From Odiellus spinosus (lineage: Eukaryota > Arthropoda > Arachnida > Opiliones > Phalangiidae), in the NCBI GenBank assembly GCA_963920705.1, contig OY987226.1, positions 23,569,636 to 23,633,635 on the forward strand: 64,000 bases of DNA. Reading direction: 5' to 3'. Within the stretch, counting starts at the first letter, position 1, and every line of letters begins with the position of its first letter. Below the pieces are notes generated by a model. That model saw only the letters and a program-made list of their open reading frames with translations. It made no database searches and had not been told where the DNA came from. Below, piece by piece: positions 1-6,956 of this stretch. Both the position numbers and the translations under genes were made by a program.

Positions 1-142
1 TTCTCTCCGTCCCGCGTAAGTGCTACGTCCCGTCGTTTTTGCGTGTTTTTTCTAATTTTTTTTATCGCATCTGTTTGATTTTTATACGTTTCGGGTACGT
101 TGTTTTTTTTTTTCGGTGCCCTCCTGGGTCGTTTGACTCGGG
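1..142 (+). other. LINE 5' leader upstream of ORF1
   Basis: This T-rich stretch contains a run of T near 101-112 and leads directly into the ORF1 ATG at 143. It is probably part of the LINE 5' UTR with its internal promoter, but no specific promoter motif was recognised and its true 5' end may lie outside the window. Confidence 0.5.
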
Positions 143-1102
143 ATGGAAACTCTCAAACGTTCGGTGTTCGTGGATTTTCCTGGTGGTTTGCCGAAATTTG
201 ATATTGTAGCCGCTGCGGTTAAGACTGAATATGGTTTGAACGCCGTCTCTTCTATTGTGCCAACTACCGGTGGGTATATCTTAACCTTTTTTGATATTGG
301 CGATATTGACGATGCTGTGGCCTCTGGTCTGACTGTTGAGGGTACGGTTTTTGCCATCTCTACCGTTACGAATAAAACCATTAATGCTACATTTTTTGAG
401 TTGCCTGAATACGTATCCGATGACGCTTTGGTTGCTAAGTTGCTGTCCATGGGCTGTGAAATTAAGAGCGCGGTAACCTGGCGGAAGCGGGAGGGATTTT
501 ATAACGGCATGAGGATGGTCCGTGTCACCCTCCCCGAGGGCAAATCGTCCTTACCTTTCAGTATTCGTGTCCCGGATGCTTTGGGCCGTGAGAACTTCTA
601 TCGGGTCCGCCACGACTCGCAGGTTACTGTTTGTAACAAGTGTCTCGTCACGGGTCATTTTTACAAGGATTGTCCGCTATTTGTCTGCCGCAAATGCAAT
701 GAGCAAGGTCATATTATACGCAATTGCCCCCTTTGGAAAATTCGCGCTGCTGAAATGGACTCTGCTCAGGATATGGATGCCCCGGCCAAAGCTTCTGTTG
801 CCGACAAGCCTCCTCGAGAGTCCGCTGCCCATGACGTCGAGGACTTAACTACCATTGTTTCGTCTCAGCTTCTTGGTGGTTCTTCTATAGCTCCCCATCT
901 TTCCCGTTCAGGAGTTCCGCCCAACCGTGGGCAGAAACATACCCTTTCGTCCAGCGATACAGAAGTAGTTTCAAAATTGCCATGTATTCATCCTACGGTT
1001 CCTGCGGTGGGTGACCCCCAATTGGTGGGCTCTTTACCAAAACACCCTGGAGACCCACGTTTGCGCTCTTTCTCTCATGCCAGTGAAAGTATTAACACTT
1101 AA
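143..1102 (+). CDS. LINE ORF1 nucleic-acid-binding protein with two CCHC zinc knuckles
   Basis: This 319-residue ORF is intact. It has an N-terminal domain of ~150 residues with a possible RRM-like fold (inferred), then two zinc knuckles: C164-x2-C167-x4-H172-x4-C177 and C182-x2-C185-x4-H190-x4-C195. A Ser/Pro-rich tail follows. LINE ORF1 proteins of this kind bind the element's own RNA in a ribonucleoprotein needed for retrotransposition, and the double knuckle is typical of Tx1/Mutsu/Keno-type elements. The ATG at 143 is the first in frame and leaves a 142-nt leader. The ORF overlaps ORF2 by 26 nt (ATG at 1077, ORF1 stop at 1100-1102), so ORF2 would need a frame change or reinitiation. The open frame suggests a fairly young insertion, although the rest of the element is damaged. 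Confidence 0.85.
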   Translation: METLKRSVFVDFPGGLPKFDIVAAAVKTEYGLNAVSSIVPTTGGYILTFFDIGDIDDAVASGLTVEGTVFAISTVTNKTINATFFELPEYVSDDALVAKLLSMGCEIKSAVTWRKREGFYNGMRMVRVTLPEGKSSLPFSIRVPDALGRENFYRVRHDSQVTVCNKCLVTGHFYKDCPLFVCRKCNEQGHIIRNCPLWKIRAAEMDSAQDMDAPAKASVADKPPRESAAHDVEDLTTIVSSQLLGGSSIAPHLSRSGVPPNRGQKHTLSSSDTEVVSKLPCIHPTVPAVGDPQLVGSLPKHPGDPRLRSFSHASESINT

Positions 1103-1397
1103 CATAGGTGGTCTGCGTCAAGTGACGCGGATGCAGGAGTTTATTGTTTGGTCTCGTTCTTATGACGTTTTATTATTGCAAGAGACGCACTGGACTGGCG
1201 TGCATGTGAGTGCTTTTAGGAAACTTTATCCCGGCCACGTATTTGTCGATTTAGATAGTGTTACTGAGTTTTGTGGGGTGGCGATTTGCATTTCTCGTGT
1301 GGTTGACTTTAAAATTGTTAATGTTATACACTCTACGGTCGGTCGGTATATCTTTGTGTCGGGTTTTTTGGATGGGGCCCAGGTGGACTTAGGTTAG
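1077..1397 (+). pseudogene. LINE ORF2 N-terminus: AP endonuclease fragment, truncated
   Basis: Starting at the ATG at 1077, the protein begins MPVKVLTLNIGG. Asn9 matches the first motif of the exonuclease/endonuclease/phosphatase fold and Glu36 in LQETH matches the catalytic glutamate. In LINEs this domain nicks the target DNA to start target-primed reverse transcription. About 105 residues are present; a complete domain has ~220-240 and the whole ORF2 usually exceeds 1000. Identity ends around GAQVDL, after which array spacer supplies a stop codon at 1395-1397. The Asp/His motifs of the C-terminal half are absent, so the fragment cannot be active. ORF1 overlaps its first 26 nt in another frame. 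Confidence 0.85.
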
Positions 1398-1421
1398 GGT
1401 GATATATCGGGCAATTATTCA

Positions 1422-1493
1422 GCAATGGTGGTATTGCGGTGAGAATAGCTGCCTTCCAAGCAGTTGACCAGGGTTCGACTCCCGGCCAATGCA
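1422..1493 (+). tRNA. tRNA-Gly(UCC)-like, probably decayed
   Basis: First unit after the LINE fragment. The anticodon is UCC, but A14 is replaced by T (damaging the A box), the T stem has a C-to-A change, and the 3' acceptor strand is ccaatgc, which mispairs with gcaatgg. Confidence 0.75.
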
Positions 1494-1563
1494 AAAGGAA
1501 TTTTTTCATAAAAATTTAAGTGAAAGAACCAAAAGTTAGGGTGATATATCAGCTAGTTATTCA

Positions 1564-1635
1564 GCAGTGGTGGTAAAGCGGTGAGAATAGCTGCCTTCCA
1601 AGCAGTTGACACGGGTTCGACTCCCGGCCATTGCA
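1564..1635 (+). tRNA. tRNA-Gly(UCC)-like
   Basis: Belongs to the gcagtgg/gtaaagc subfamily, preceded by an agctagttattca-type spacer. The anticodon arm is intact with UCC. A C-to-A change at the base of the T stem breaks one pair. Confidence 0.8.
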
Positions 1636-1706
1636 TAAGAATTTTTTTAAATAAAAATTGAAGTGAAAGTGCCAACAGTTAGGGTGACATATCATCTACT
1701 TATCGA

Positions 1707-1778
1707 GCAATGGTGGTATAGCGGTGAGAATAGCTGCCTTCCAAGCTGTTGACCCGGGTTCGACTACCGGGCATTGCA
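1707..1778 (+). tRNA. tRNA-Gly(UCC)-like, T-arm variant
   Basis: UCC anticodon. The anticodon 3' stem reads gctgt rather than gcagt. The T arm/acceptor boundary is ctaccgggc instead of ctcccggcc, which removes the invariant C61 of the B box and mispairs the last acceptor base. The same lesion recurs in many units. Confidence 0.78.
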
Positions 1779-1850
1779 AAAGGATTTTTTTTTAATAAAA
1801 ATTGAAGTGAAAGTGCCAACAGTTAGGGTGACATATCATCCAATTATCGA

Positions 1851-1922
1851 GCGATGGTGGTTTAGCGGTGAGAATAGCTGCCTTCAAAGCAGTTGACCCG
1901 GGTTCGACTCCCGGCCATTGCA
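1851..1922 (+). tRNA. tRNA-Gly body with UCA anticodon (opal-suppressor-like)
   Basis: The anticodon loop reads CTTCAAA, giving UCA with U33 and A37 kept. The acceptor gcgatgg pairs with ccattgc through one G-T wobble, and the T arm is intact. A14 of the A box is kept but position 13 is altered (ggtttagc). It is followed by a shortened spacer and the next gene starts only 121 bp away. Confidence 0.85.
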
Positions 1923-1971
1923 AATGCATTTTTTTTAATAAAAATAGGGTGACATATCGTCTAATAATCGA

Positions 1972-2043
1972 GCAATGGTGGTATAGCGGTGAGAATAGCT
2001 GCCTTCCAAGCAGTTGACCCGGGTTCGGCTCCCGGCCATTACA
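1972..2043 (+). tRNA. tRNA-Gly(UCC)-like with acceptor mismatch
   Basis: UCC anticodon and intact D and anticodon arms. T-loop A58 is G (ttcggctcc), and the acceptor 3' strand ends ccattac, so position 2 mispairs. Confidence 0.78.
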
Positions 2044-2109
2044 TAAGGATTTTTTTTAATAAAAAGTGAAAGTGCCATCAGTTAGGGTGACATATCATCA
2101 AATTGTCGA

Positions 2110-2181
2110 GCAGTGGTGGTATAGCGGTGAGAATAGCTGCCTTCCAAGCAGTTGACCCGGGTTCGACTACCGGGCATTGCA
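2110..2181 (+). tRNA. tRNA-Gly(UCC)-like, T-arm variant
   Basis: gcagtgg acceptor and UCC anticodon, with the recurrent ctaccgggc lesion in the T arm. A strong T-run follows. Confidence 0.78.
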
Positions 2182-2252
2182 AAAGGATTTTTTTTAATAA
2201 AAATTGAAGTGAAAGTGCCAACAGTTAGGGTGACATATCATCTATTCATCGA

Positions 2253-2324
2253 GCAATGGTGGTATAGCGGTGAGAATAGCTGCCTTCAAAGCAGTTGACC
2301 CGGGTTCGATTCCCGGCCATTGCA
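2253..2324 (+). tRNA. tRNA-Gly body with UCA anticodon, no adjacent terminator
   Basis: All seven acceptor pairs, the A box, the B box (with a harmless C60T) and the anticodon stem are intact; the loop is CTTCAAA. The T-run normally just downstream is missing: the gene runs straight into atcaaaattgaag, and the first T4 is ~27 nt further on. Copies at 8449 and 10002 share this layout. Confidence 0.87.
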
Positions 2325-2380
2325 ATCAAAATTGAAGTGAAAGAGCCAACTTTTAGGGTGACATATCATCTAATCATCGA

Positions 2381-2452
2381 GCAATGGTGGTATAGCGGTG
2401 AGAATAGCTGCCTTCCAAGCAGTTGACCCGGGTTAGACTCCCGGCCATTGCA
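2381..2452 (+). tRNA. tRNA-Gly(UCC)-like, T-loop variant
   Basis: Consensus apart from gggttagactcc, where C56 becomes A. C56 normally pairs with G19 to join the D and T loops and is part of the B box, so this copy is probably weak or inactive. Confidence 0.8.
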
Positions 2453-2503
2453 AAAGGATTTTCTTAATAAAAATTGAAGTGAAAGTGCCAACAGTTAGGG
2501 TGA

Positions 2504-2509
2504 CATATC
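2504..2509 (+). promoter_or_regulatory. TATA-like stretch upstream of the reference tRNA
   Basis: A catatc within an AT-rich stretch lies ~14-19 nt before the gene. The same stretch (catatc or tatatc) is kept at this position in almost every unit of both arrays. AT-rich upstream elements help Pol III initiation in some eukaryotes; a role here is inferred. Confidence 0.45.
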
Positions 2510-2529
2510 ATTTAATAATCGGGCAATGG

Positions 2530-2540
2530 TGGTATAGCGG
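2530..2540 (+). promoter_or_regulatory. Pol III A box of the reference tRNA
   Basis: tggtatagcgg fits the TRGYNNANNGG consensus at gene positions 8-18. Common damaging variants elsewhere in the array are position 10 G to A (ggtgatatagc) and position 14 A to T (gtattgc). Confidence 0.85.
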
Positions 2541-2572
2541 TGAGAATAGCTGCCTTCCAAGCAGTTGACCCG

Positions 2573-2583
2573 GGTTCGACTCC
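2573..2583 (+). promoter_or_regulatory. Pol III B box of the reference tRNA
   Basis: ggttcgactcc fits GGTTCGANNCC at gene positions 51-61. Recurrent variants in the array alter C56, A58 or C61. Confidence 0.88.
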
Positions 2584-2600
2584 CGGCCATTGCAAAAGGA

Positions 2601-2609
2601 TTTTTTTTT
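2601..2609 (+). terminator. Pol III T-run terminator of the reference tRNA
   Basis: Nine consecutive T, seven nt after the gene end. Most units have a T6-T10 run at the same place after aaagga, aagcaa, aatgca or taagga. Confidence 0.85.
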
Positions 2610-2666
2610 AATAAAAATTGAAGAGAAAGTGCCAACAGTTAGGGTGATATATCGGGCAATTATTCA

Positions 2667-2738
2667 GCAATGGTGGTATAGCGGTGAGAATAGCTACCTT
2701 CCAAGCAGTTGACCCGGGTTCGCCTCCCGGCCATTGCA
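2667..2738 (+). tRNA. tRNA-Gly(UCC)-like, anticodon-stem mismatch
   Basis: UCC anticodon. The stem reads gctac/gcagt, giving an A-C mismatch, and A58 is C (ttcgcctcc). Preceded by the cgggcaattattca-type spacer. Confidence 0.75.
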
Positions 2739-2809
2739 TAAGTATTTCTTTTAATAAAAATTGAAGTGAAAGTGCCAACAGTTAGGGTGACATATCATCT
2801 ACTTATCGA

Positions 2810-2880
2810 GCAATGGTGGTATAGCGGTGAGAATAGATGCCTTCCAAGCAGTTGACCGGGTTCGACTCCCGGCCATTGCA
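2810..2880 (+). tRNA. tRNA-Gly(UCC)-like, 71 nt
   Basis: One C is missing before the T stem (gaccgggttc) and the anticodon stem reads gatgc, adding a mismatch. This gatgcc/gaccggg type recurs, for example at 8870-8940, 13780-13860 and 24000-24060. Confidence 0.72.
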
Positions 2881-2952
2881 AAAGGATTTTTTTTTAATAA
2901 AAATTGAAGAGAAAGTGCCAACAGTTAGGGTGATATATCGGGCAATTATTCA

Positions 2953-3024
2953 GCAATGGTGGTATAGCGGTGAGAATAGCTACCTTCCAAGCAGTTGACC
3001 CGGGTTCGCCTCCCGGCCATTGCA
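2953..3024 (+). tRNA. tRNA-Gly(UCC)-like, anticodon-stem mismatch
   Basis: Same lesions as the copy 286 bp upstream (gctacc stem, A58C). The two are separated by the 71-nt type, so the 2667 and 2953 units look like a local two-unit duplication. Confidence 0.75.
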
Positions 3025-3095
3025 TAAGTATTTCTTTTAATAAAAATTGAAGTGAAAGTGCCAACAGTTAGGGTGACATATCATCTACTTATCGA

Positions 3096-3166
3096 GCAAT
3101 GGTGGTATAGCGGTGAGAAAGCTGCCTTCCAAGCAGTTGACCCGGGTTCGACTACCGGGCATTGCA
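3096..3166 (+). tRNA. tRNA-Gly(UCC)-like, 71 nt with D/anticodon deletion
   Basis: gagaaagctgcc replaces gagaatagctgcc, a one-base deletion near position 26. It also carries the ctaccgggc T-arm lesion. Likely non-functional. Confidence 0.7.
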
Positions 3167-3238
3167 AAAGGATTTTTTTTTAATAAAAATTGAAGTGAAA
3201 GTGCCAACAGTTAGGGTGAATTATAGGGCAATTATTCA

Positions 3239-3310
3239 GCAGTGGTGGTAAAGCGGTGAGAATAGCTGCCTTCCAAGCAGTTGACACGGGTTCGACTCCC
3301 GGCCATTGCA
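3239..3310 (+). tRNA. tRNA-Gly(UCC)-like
   Basis: Same subfamily as the 1564 unit: gcagtgg acceptor, gtaaagc D arm, and acggg on the 5' side of the T stem. Confidence 0.78.
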
Positions 3311-3381
3311 TAAGGATTTTTTTAAATAAAAATTGAAGTGAAAGTGCCAACAGTTAGGGTGACATATCATCTACTTATCGA

Positions 3382-3453
3382 GCAATGGTGGTATAGCGGT
3401 GAGAATAGCTGCCTTCCAAGCTGTTGACCCGGGTTCGACTACCGGGCATTGCA
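3382..3453 (+). tRNA. tRNA-Gly(UCC)-like, T-arm variant
   Basis: Near-copy of the 1707 unit, with gctgt in the anticodon stem and the ctaccgggc lesion. This indicates that 1564-1860 and 3239-3535 are duplicates. Confidence 0.78.
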
Positions 3454-3525
3454 AAAGGATTTTTTTTTAATAAAAATTGAAGTGAAAGTGCCAACAGTTA
3501 GGGTGACATATCATCCAATTATCGA

Positions 3526-3597
3526 GCGATGGTGGTTTAGCGGTGAGAATAGCTGCCTTCCAAGCAGTTGACCCGGGTTCGGCTCCCGGCCATTACA
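3526..3597 (+). tRNA. tRNA-Gly(UCC)-like, last unit before the second LINE fragment
   Basis: gcgatgg acceptor, UCC loop, A58G and the ccattac 3' end. The following spacer runs into LINE sequence at ~3663 instead of another gene. Confidence 0.76.
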
Positions 3598-3661
3598 TAA
3601 GGATTTTTTTTAATAAAAAGTGAAAGTGCCATCAGTTAGGGTGACATATCATCTAATTGTC

Positions 3662-6184
3662 GTTGATGGCCCAGGCAAAGACATGTGTGATTCCGCTCTA
3701 GTTTGGGATGAAATTTTGGCCTCTTTTCGGAGTCTGCCACGGGGCAAGGCGCCAGGGCGTGACGGTTTTACCGTAGAATTCATGCTATTCTTTCTCCCCC
3801 TTATTAAAGACGAATTTTTGAGGTTGGTTGCCCAGTGTGAGGTCACGGGGTTTTTACCTAATAGTATGCGAGATGGCTTGGTCATTCTTATTCCAAAGTC
3901 TGGCGACCTCTCGCTCATACACAACTGGCGGCCCATTACTTTGCTTAACGTTGATAGGAAAGGCTTAGCGAAAGTTTTTTGTCGTCGGGTGTCGACCATT
4001 CTTTCGGATCTCACATCTCCCACGCAAACAGGTGGTATAAAGGGGCGTCATGTGAGCAGCACGCCGCGCTATCTGTCGGACATTTTTGATTATTTACAAA
4101 TGAAACATGCGCCGGGAGTTCTCCTACAAGTAGATTTTAAGAAAGCGTTTGACCGCATTGAGTGGCCCTACCTTTTTACCATCCTCGAGGCTTTTGGTTT
4201 TGGTGTGCGGTTTCGCACTTGGATCCAGATGTTTTTGGTGGGGGCCCGTACAGCTATTAAGTTACAGGGTTTTGTGACTGATTCGTTCATTGTCAGCCGT
4301 TCGGTGCGCCAGGGCTGCCCACTCAGTCCACTTCTCTATGTTCTCTCATGCGAACCCCTTTGCGCTTTACTTGATTCTGATAGACGTATTTCCCGCATTT
4401 TACTTGCGCCCGCTGTTTTTTCGCCCGTAGTCTTTCTCCACATTGACGACACCTCTGTCTTGATGAACAGCGCGACTGATGTCGTCCATGTCCTGGAAGA
4501 TCTTGACTTATTTTGCGCTGCTTCTGGCGCTAGGTTGAATTTCAGTAAGAGCTCTGGCACTTGGCTAGGCTCTTTACGTCACACCCCCGCCACCGTTGTA
4601 AGCGCCATTGCATTTAGCGGGGCTCCAGTAAAGGTTTTAGGCATAATTCTTGGTTATGATCGTCCTGCGGTTTTAACCTTAAATTGGGAGGGTCGTCTCC
4701 ACAAGTTTAAACGGGTACTACACGTATGGAAAGGGCGTAGTTTGTCCCTTGCGGGCAAAGTTCTTGTTGTTAATGTCCTTGCGGCTTCGGTTCTCTGGCA
4801 TGTGCTGGAAATTTATGATCTACCTGATTCGTGGTATAGTGAGTTTAAAGCCCTCATACTTCAATTTTTTTGGGGCGAGGCGCCGCACGCTTTGTCCTAT
4901 GACACGTTAACCCGCAGCAAGGCCACGGGGGGTTTTGGTCTTATAGATCTCAGTCGGAAACAACTCACAATCCGTTTAAAGGAGTGTTTTCAGGTAGTGG
5001 CTGGGTTGCGTCCGACGTACGCCTTTTCCATTGCCTCCTCTTTTTTCGACCGTTATGGGGGTGGTTTGCTTCAGGGTATCACTGTTTTTCGCTCTACTAT
5101 CGTTCGGCGCCTGCTGTGTGATATGCCCAAACGGTATGCTTCCATGTTAATGGCTTGGAAGGAATTTCTCCTTCGCACTAATCTCACGCTGTTACCTCCG
5201 CAGAGTATTTTCCAAGAGCCTTTATTTTATAACCCCGCTTTTGCTTTACCCAGGGTCTCGCTGGCCGATCGCCGCCAGTTGTCGACCTGCGGTTTAATTT
5301 TCGTTGGGGACCTTTGCTACGAGGTAATCCCGGGTTTTTTGCCAGACGGTGCTCTTGCTGAATTTTGCGAGGATCTGCCCAGGCCTAGCCCTCGTCTCTC
5401 TAATATACTGGCTGTACTTAAGTCTTCGCTCCCCCAAAGGTTTCTCAATGCTATCCATGTGCCTCAACCACTAAAGCCCCCTGCGGATAAACTTATCCTC
5501 ACGTCCCAGGACGGCTCTGTTTATGATATGGCGAGGGCCTCCAGTAAATCTATTTATACAGCTTACTCTATGCCTGAGGTATTGCCAGAATCGCGGGGGG
5601 AGGAGGGTTGGAGGTTTTTTTTTGGGGCCCCGCTCCCTAAAGTGTCTTTCCCCTCTTTAGCCAACACGGCTCTGGGTCCGTTATTGTCGACTGCCAATTT
5701 GAGGGTCTATCATATGGGTTATTTGGTCAAACGCCGTTTATTTTCCGCCGGTGTAACGGACACTTCAGATTGTCCCCTATGCGGGATGGCCCCCGAAACG
5801 GTACCACATTTGTTCCTTGAGTGCCCAGTTGTGCAGGAGTGGCTAGCTTGGCTTTTTTCTGATTGCTTTGGTTTCCCAGGTTTCGCAATTCCGTCGGTTT
5901 CCAGGAATATGTACATTATTTTTGGGCATGTCCCGCGAAACTCTGGCAAATCCGGGCAGTATTGGGAAGCCGTTGCTTTTTGCATCGCAAAGGCTAAAGA
6001 AACAATTTGGTCCCAAAGGTGTCTTTTTAATCTAGGGGAAATTCGCGATTTGCGCTCATTATGGTATCGTTTCCGCTCCCTCTTACGGCGCGAGGCGCGG
6101 TACCTTATTGCCTGGTCTTTCAAGAATAAGCCTAATAAGCTTGATTTTATATCCGCCCTTCGCCTTGTTTTGACTGCCTGCTAG
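3662..6184 (+). pseudogene. LINE ORF2 C-terminal part: reverse transcriptase and zinc finger
   Basis: An open frame of ~840 LINE codons runs on in frame from array spacer, so the natural start is missing; the upstream in-frame GTG at 3620 lies in the spacer and is not a real start. Counting from that GTG, the RT blocks are: GKAPGRDGF at 42-50, LIPKSGD at 90-96, NWRPITLLN at 102-110, VDFKKAFD (catalytic Asp) at 171-178, RQGCPLSPLLY at 230-240, HIDD at 274-277, LNFSKS near 306-311 and VLGI at 339-342. A C-terminal zinc finger follows: C718-x2-C721-x8-H730-x4-C735. The enzyme copies element RNA at the nicked target. The usual F/YADD box is HIDD: both aspartates are kept but the two preceding residues are unusual. 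The reading frame is otherwise undisturbed, so the insertion appears young. It ends at TAG 6182-6184. Confidence 0.87.
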
Positions 6185-6556
6185 AACTTTCTTTTAGCCG
6201 GGCCTTTTAATGTTGGACATATCCCCTTGTGATCTTATTATGGTTAATTTTTCGTTCAATTTAAAATTTTTTGTTTTCTTGTTAATTCTTTATTAGTTTA
6301 TTGCTAACTTAATTCCTCATTTTAATTTAAAAACCTTTTTATAGTTTACTTAACTTTTTCTTTTTTCCCTTAATGGTTTCATTTTGTTGTTTACTTTTTG
6401 TTTCAAAATTTTTTTTTTAAATGGATAATTAGTCTAATAGTGTCGGTTGTTTGTTATGGAATATGTTGTTCTGGAGGTTCTATCGTGGAGGGACTTCCCT
6501 CCCGCCCTGTTTAACCGCGTAAATCGTATGTCTCACTTGGTACATTTTTCTTTGTA

Positions 6557-6562
<6 letters not shown>
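6185..6562 (+). other. LINE 3' UTR
   Basis: AT-rich non-coding stretch between the ORF2 stop and the A-tail, with several T-rich runs. No conserved 3' hairpin or microsatellite tail was recognised. Confidence 0.7.
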
Positions 6563-6592
<30 letters not shown>

Positions 6593-6624
6593 ATAAAATA
6601 AAAAAATAAAAAAAAAAAAAAAAA
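6563..6624 (+). other. A-rich tail of the LINE
   Basis: About 60 nt of A broken by a few T, as expected of an RNA-templated 3' end. It directly abuts tRNA sequence and marks the priming site of target-primed reverse transcription. Confidence 0.85.
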
Positions 6625-6670
6625 GCTGCCTTCCAAGCAGTGGACCCGGGTTCGACTCCCGCCCATTGCA
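6625..6670 (+). pseudogene. 3' half of a tRNA-Gly gene split by the LINE
   Basis: Begins at gene position 27 with the anticodon stem, has loop CTTCCAA (UCC), then a T arm ending cgcccattgca. The 5' half is absent on the other side of the LINE, so it was lost on insertion. Confidence 0.88.
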
Positions 6671-6741
6671 AAAGGATTTTTTTTAATAAAAATTGAAGTG
6701 AAAGAGCCAAAAGTTAGGGTGATATATCAGCTAATTATTCA

Positions 6742-6813
6742 GCAGTGGTGGTAAAGCGGTGAGAATAGCTGCCTTCTAAGCAGTTGACCCGGGTTCGACT
6801 CCCGGCCATTGCA
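6742..6813 (+). tRNA. tRNA-Gly body with UCU anticodon (Arg-type)
   Basis: Loop CTTCTAA gives UCU, complementary to arginine codon AGA. The acceptor and T arm otherwise follow the glycine consensus with a G-T wobble, so it has a mixed identity. Confidence 0.82.
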
Positions 6814-6884
6814 GAAGCAATTTTATTAATAAAAATTGAGGTGAAAGTGCCAACAGTTAGGGTGATATTTCAGCAATATATCAA

Positions 6885-6956
6885 GCAAGGGTGGTGTAGC
6901 GGTGAGAATAGCTGCCTTCCAAGCAGATCACCCTGTTTGGACTCACGGATATTGCA
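6885..6956 (+). pseudogene. Decayed tRNA-Gly copy
   Basis: Acceptor gcaaggg does not match the 3' strand gatattgc, and the T arm reads ccctgtttggactcacgg, losing the B box. The anticodon arm still encodes UCC. Confidence 0.8.

Larger units (their letters stand above)
1..1393 (+). mobile_element. 5' portion of a Tx1/L1-like LINE retrotransposon, 3'-truncated
   Basis: Seen: a leader, a complete zinc-knuckle ORF1, and an ORF2 that starts as an AP endonuclease and stops abruptly where tRNA-array spacer begins near 1391-1394. The element probably starts before the window. LINEs are normally truncated at the 5' end because reverse transcription starts from the 3' end, so a copy that keeps its 5' end and lacks its 3' end implies a later deletion, unequal crossover or assembly join rather than ordinary insertion. 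The two-knuckle ORF1 and EN-RT ORF2 fit the Tx1 group of the L1 superfamily; the clade is inferred. Confidence 0.85.
2523..2594 (+). tRNA. tRNA-Gly(UCC), consensus copy
   Basis: This copy matches the array consensus and is the best reference gene. The acceptor gcaatgg pairs fully with ccattgc and the discriminator is A. The anticodon stem gctgc/gcagt (one G-T pair) encloses loop CTTCCAA with anticodon UCC at 34-36, reading GGA and by wobble GGG. The T arm is ccggg/cccgg around ttcgact. There is no intron and no encoded CCA. Animal tRNA-Gly(UCC) has nearly the same sequence, so the isotype is firm. Transcription is expected from the internal A and B boxes by RNA polymerase III, ending at the T9 run at 2601-2609. 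Confidence 0.96.
1394..3662 (+). repeat. tRNA-Gly array A: 16 head-to-tail units between two LINE fragments
   Basis: Sixteen tRNA units start at 1422, 1564, 1707, 1851, 1972, 2110, 2253, 2381, 2523, 2667, 2810, 2953, 3096, 3239, 3382 and 3526. Spacing is 142-144 bp, except 121-138 bp where the spacer is shortened. Each unit has a ~72-nt tRNA gene, a short A-rich link, a T-run terminator and a spacer containing a gaagtgaaagtgccaacag motif. The block matches higher-order repeats at ~7570-9250 and 9260-10690, so it is part of the main array and not independent. Both edges abut LINE sequence: ORF2 endonuclease on the left and the start of the RT domain on the right. Confidence 0.93.
3663..6624 (+). 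mobile_element. 3' portion of a Tx1/L1-like LINE, 5'-truncated, inserted in a tRNA gene
   Basis: Contains the RT domain to the end of ORF2, a 3' UTR and an A-rich tail. The left junction follows catctaattgtcg of a spacer. The right junction is immediately before gctgcc, the 5' strand of a tRNA anticodon stem. Against the matching unit at ~8150-8230, the ~26 bp covering gene positions 1-26 are missing and no target-site duplication is visible, so insertion deleted target DNA. It may be the same family as the fragment at 1-1393, but the two do not overlap so this cannot be tested here. About 1 kb of ORF2 (rest of endonuclease and linker) is absent between them. Confidence 0.85.

Noticed and set aside
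82..450. 122-residue minus-strand ORF over LINE ORF1
   Set aside because: Shadow of ORF1 with no recognisable domain; same for minus-strand ORFs at 3649-4023, 4336-4560 and 5719-6123.
522..848. 108-residue plus-strand ORF inside ORF1
   Set aside because: Out-of-frame shadow of the zinc-knuckle region.
1851..1922. UCA copies as selenocysteine tRNA
   Set aside because: tRNA-Sec is ~90 nt with a long variable arm and a long acceptor; these are 72-nt glycine bodies.
3620..3661. Start of the RT protein at 3620
   Set aside because: The codon is GTG within tRNA spacer; the frame simply stays open across the junction.
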